Below are positions 62,067 to 64,000 of a stretch of DNA of 64,000 nt, in pieces; position 1 is the first letter of the stretch, and every line of letters begins with the position of its first letter. Under the pieces are notes generated by a model, which saw only the letters and a list, made by a program, of their open reading frames with translations, was not told the origin of the DNA and made no database searches. Both the position numbers and the translations under genes were made by a program. Where the stretch lies: NCBI RefSeq assembly GCF_001984215.1, contig NZ_CP019422.1:62001-126000 (forward strand). The letters are read 5' to 3'. This DNA is from Mycobacterium sp. MS1601. Its GTDB lineage: Bacteria > Actinomycetota > Actinomycetes > Mycobacteriales > Mycobacteriaceae.

Positions 62067-63545
62067 ATGACCAGTCCGACATCCGCTGCCGATGCCTTCC
62101 TTGGACAGGACCCTGTTCCGTTCTATGTGGACGGACAGTGGACAACTGGTAAGCACGGCAACACGATTGAGGTGCTGAGGCCTTCGACCGGCAAGCTGCT
62201 GGCGACAATCTCCTCTGGCGATGCCGACGATATCGACAACGCCGTCCGAGCGGCGCGCCAGGCTTTTCCGAGCTGGGCCGCGCGTTCGACCCGCGATCGC
62301 GTCGTTTTGTTGCACCGTTGGGCCGATGCCATCGAAAAACACCAAGACACGTTGGCCACCATCGAATCTCGTGACATCGGCAAGCCGCTGGCGGAGGCTC
62401 TGGAGTTCGACGTGCTGTTCTCCGCGGAAGGCATCCGATACTTCGCAGACGTCGCCGACCACGTTGATCCACGAGAGTTGGTGGCAGTGCGCGGAATAGA
62501 GGCAGAGCAGCGCTTCCTACCCCGAGGCGTGTGCGGCTTCATCATTCCGTGGAATGCCCCGGGAAGCCTGATGGTCTGGGGGACTGCCCCGGCACTGGCA
62601 GGCGGAAACACCGTCGTCGTGAAGGCTCCGGAGCTGGCGCCGATGAGTTGCCTGTTCCTGTGCAAGCTGGCGGAGGAAGTCGGCATCCCAGCTGGGGTGA
62701 TCAACGTCGTCCCTGGCTTCGGAGAGACTGCCGGTGCGGCCCTTGCCGGCCATCCTGACATCGACTACATCTCGTTCACAGGTTCGCCCCGCACGGGCAT
62801 GCAGGTCGCCATTGCCGCAGCGGGCAACTTCGTGCCGAGCAAGATGGAGCTGGGCGGCAAGGGCGCGGCGATCGTGATGCCCGACGTCGACGTTGCAGCC
62901 ACCGCAGAAAAGCTGTCCTTGGCAGTCGTGCGCAATGCTGGCCAGACCTGTTGCACAGCAACGCGATGGCTGGTCCAGGAGTCGATCTACGACGAGTTCG
63001 TCGACGCGGCCATTAACAAGCTCACCTCAGTGCACATGGGAGCCGACGACGATCCGAACACCGTCCTGGGCGCGCTGATCAGCAATGGTCAGCGCAAGCG
63101 TGTCGAGCACTATCTGCAGCGTGGCCAGGACACAGGTGCCACTGCCCTGCTCGACGGCGGCCCGACCGCGGTGCAGGGCCTGGAGGGTGGCTTCTTCGTC
63201 AGCCCTGTCTTGCTGACCGGTGACACCACCAACGTGTGCGCCCAGGAGGAGATCTTCGGCCCGGTTGCCTATGTGATGCCCTTCAAGAACGACGACGACG
63301 CCATCGCCATCGCCAACGACTCTCGGTACGGGCTGGCGAACAGCGTCTGGAGCCAGGATCTTCCGCACGCACGTGCGGTCGCCGCGCAACTTCACGCCGG
63401 CAATAGCTGGATCAACGCCCACAATGTGTTCGCTTACGGCCTACCGTACGGTGGGATCGGGATGAGCGGTTGGGGTGGTGGCGTCAACAGCGTGAAGACT
63501 TATCTGGACTACCTGCGGCCCTTGACCATTGCCCGTCCTCTGTGA
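62067..63545 (+). CDS. NAD(P)-dependent aldehyde dehydrogenase
   Basis: 492 residues from ATG 62067, preceded by AGGAG; the open frame extends upstream but has no protein character there. The catalytic Cys295 lies in GQTCCTATR, the general-base Glu in MELGGKGAAI, and the cofactor segment in FIIPWNAPGSLMVWGTAPAL. It oxidises an aldehyde to the acid. The 271-base gap to the divergent importer operon probably holds both promoters. With the mycofactocin SDR nearby, alcohol to aldehyde to acid is a plausible route. Confidence 0.92.
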   Translation: MTSPTSAADAFLGQDPVPFYVDGQWTTGKHGNTIEVLRPSTGKLLATISSGDADDIDNAVRAARQAFPSWAARSTRDRVVLLHRWADAIEKHQDTLATIESRDIGKPLAEALEFDVLFSAEGIRYFADVADHVDPRELVAVRGIEAEQRFLPRGVCGFIIPWNAPGSLMVWGTAPALAGGNTVVVKAPELAPMSCLFLCKLAEEVGIPAGVINVVPGFGETAGAALAGHPDIDYISFTGSPRTGMQVAIAAAGNFVPSKMELGGKGAAIVMPDVDVAATAEKLSLAVVRNAGQTCCTATRWLVQESIYDEFVDAAINKLTSVHMGADDDPNTVLGALISNGQRKRVEHYLQRGQDTGATALLDGGPTAVQGLEGGFFVSPVLLTGDTTNVCAQEEIFGPVAYVMPFKNDDDAIAIANDSRYGLANSVWSQDLPHARAVAAQLHAGNSWINAHNVFAYGLPYGGIGMSGWGGGVNSVKTYLDYLRPLTIARPL

Positions 63546-63695
63546 GCTGGTAGCCCTCCGGCGCCTGTGACTTCCTGCGCTGGAGGGCGTCCTTCCACCC
63601 GTGGCGTCTGCCTCTAGCCCTCGAGTCGCCACAATCGTTCGAGATCGCGTACCGCTACGTCACCGACTCACCCAAGGCAACAGGAGACCATCTCA

Positions 63696-64000
63696 ATGAG
63701 CACCCTGGCTCATATCGAAGCACCGCCGAGCCCCAATCCGTTGGAAGACGCTCGGGCTCAACTGGCCGAAGCGGTGGAAATCCTGGGCTACGACGCTGGT
63801 TTCGGGCAGAAGATGGCGGCACCCGGGCGCGAGGTCACAGTGAGTCTCCCTCTGAGGCGTGATGACGGCAGCATGGAAAATCTCATCGGGTATCGCGTTC
63901 AGCACGACGTCTCTCGCGGAGCGGTCAGTGGTGGTTTGCGCTTCAGCCCCCATGTGGACCTCGATGAACTTCGTGCGCTGGCTATGTGGATGACCTGGAG
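63696..64000 (+). CDS. Glutamate/leucine/phenylalanine/valine dehydrogenase, N-terminal part (runs out of window)
   Basis: 101 codons to the window edge, from ATG 63696 with AGGAG before it. Residues VSLPLRRDDGSMENLIGYRV and GAVSGGLRFSPHVDLDELRA match the N-terminal substrate domain of the Glu/Leu/Phe/Val dehydrogenase family, up to the point just before the catalytic Lys region. The enzyme would interconvert an amino acid and a 2-oxo acid with NAD(P). The gene lies 150 bases after the aldehyde dehydrogenase in the same direction and is likely linked to it. Confidence 0.85.
   Translation, partial: MSTLAHIEAPPSPNPLEDARAQLAEAVEILGYDAGFGQKMAAPGREVTVSLPLRRDDGSMENLIGYRVQHDVSRGAVSGGLRFSPHVDLDELRALAMWMTW

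Overview
The window is GC-rich actinobacterial DNA, most likely from a Mycobacterium/Mycolicibacterium. The evidence is the WhiB proteins, PknH-type Ser/Thr kinase ectodomains, DUF7373-type lipoproteins, a CtpG-like P-type ATPase, a CmtR-like repressor, an EchA8-like crotonase and a mycofactocin-type short-chain dehydrogenase. About 50 kb of accessory DNA, much of it plasmid-like, abuts catabolic genes.

1-15.2 kb is a metal-resistance island. It opens with the C-terminal end of a tyrosine recombinase. An arsenic block follows: arsR, ACR3 pump, two ArsC-type reductases and a CoA-disulfide-reductase-like flavoprotein on the plus strand, and an MFS carrier with an ArsO-like flavoprotein on the minus strand, divergent from a second arsR. 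Next come an AraC regulator and a cadmium/lead block: fatty-acid-hydroxylase-like protein, CmtR-like repressor, P-type ATPase, CadD and a TlpA-like lipoprotein. The last part is a DUF3703 / CadC-like repressor / DsbA-like group, bracketed by two similar resolvase-site-like motifs. Several of the repressors have inverted repeats at or over their start codons.

15.3-31.5 kb looks like a plasmid backbone: a truncated nuclease, a double-HTH regulator, a frameshifted whiB, a proline-rich ESX-substrate-like protein, DUF2637, a replication-initiator-like protein overlapping a WhiB gene, and two separate partition modules. The first has ParA, a small protein and a ribbon-helix-helix protein, with a 50-bp tandem repeat and DnaA boxes upstream. 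The second has ParA and ParB, with two copies of an 18-bp palindrome upstream.

31.8-47.7 kb is a signalling cluster. It holds two transmembrane Ser/Thr kinases (one frameshifted), a double-HTH regulator with a nonsense codon, a paralogue of that regulator fused to an FHA domain, two stand-alone PknH-like ectodomain proteins, two lipoproteins, an HExxH-type lipoprotein protease, a large sigma-region-4-like protein and a WhiB protein. I infer a pathway from surface sensing through kinase and FHA reader to transcription.

48-51.4 kb is a graveyard of gene fragments: the ends of an aminotransferase, a crotonase and a thiolase, and an NCS1 permease with about seven one-base frame breaks.

51.6-64 kb is intact catabolic DNA: EchA8-like crotonase, PucR regulator, second crotonase, mycofactocin-type SDR, LacI regulator, a three-gene sugar-type ABC importer, aldehyde dehydrogenase and the start of a glutamate/leucine-dehydrogenase family gene.

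Many frame breaks in the accessory part are single-base losses, several of them in homopolymer runs. Read errors and real decay cannot be separated from sequence alone.
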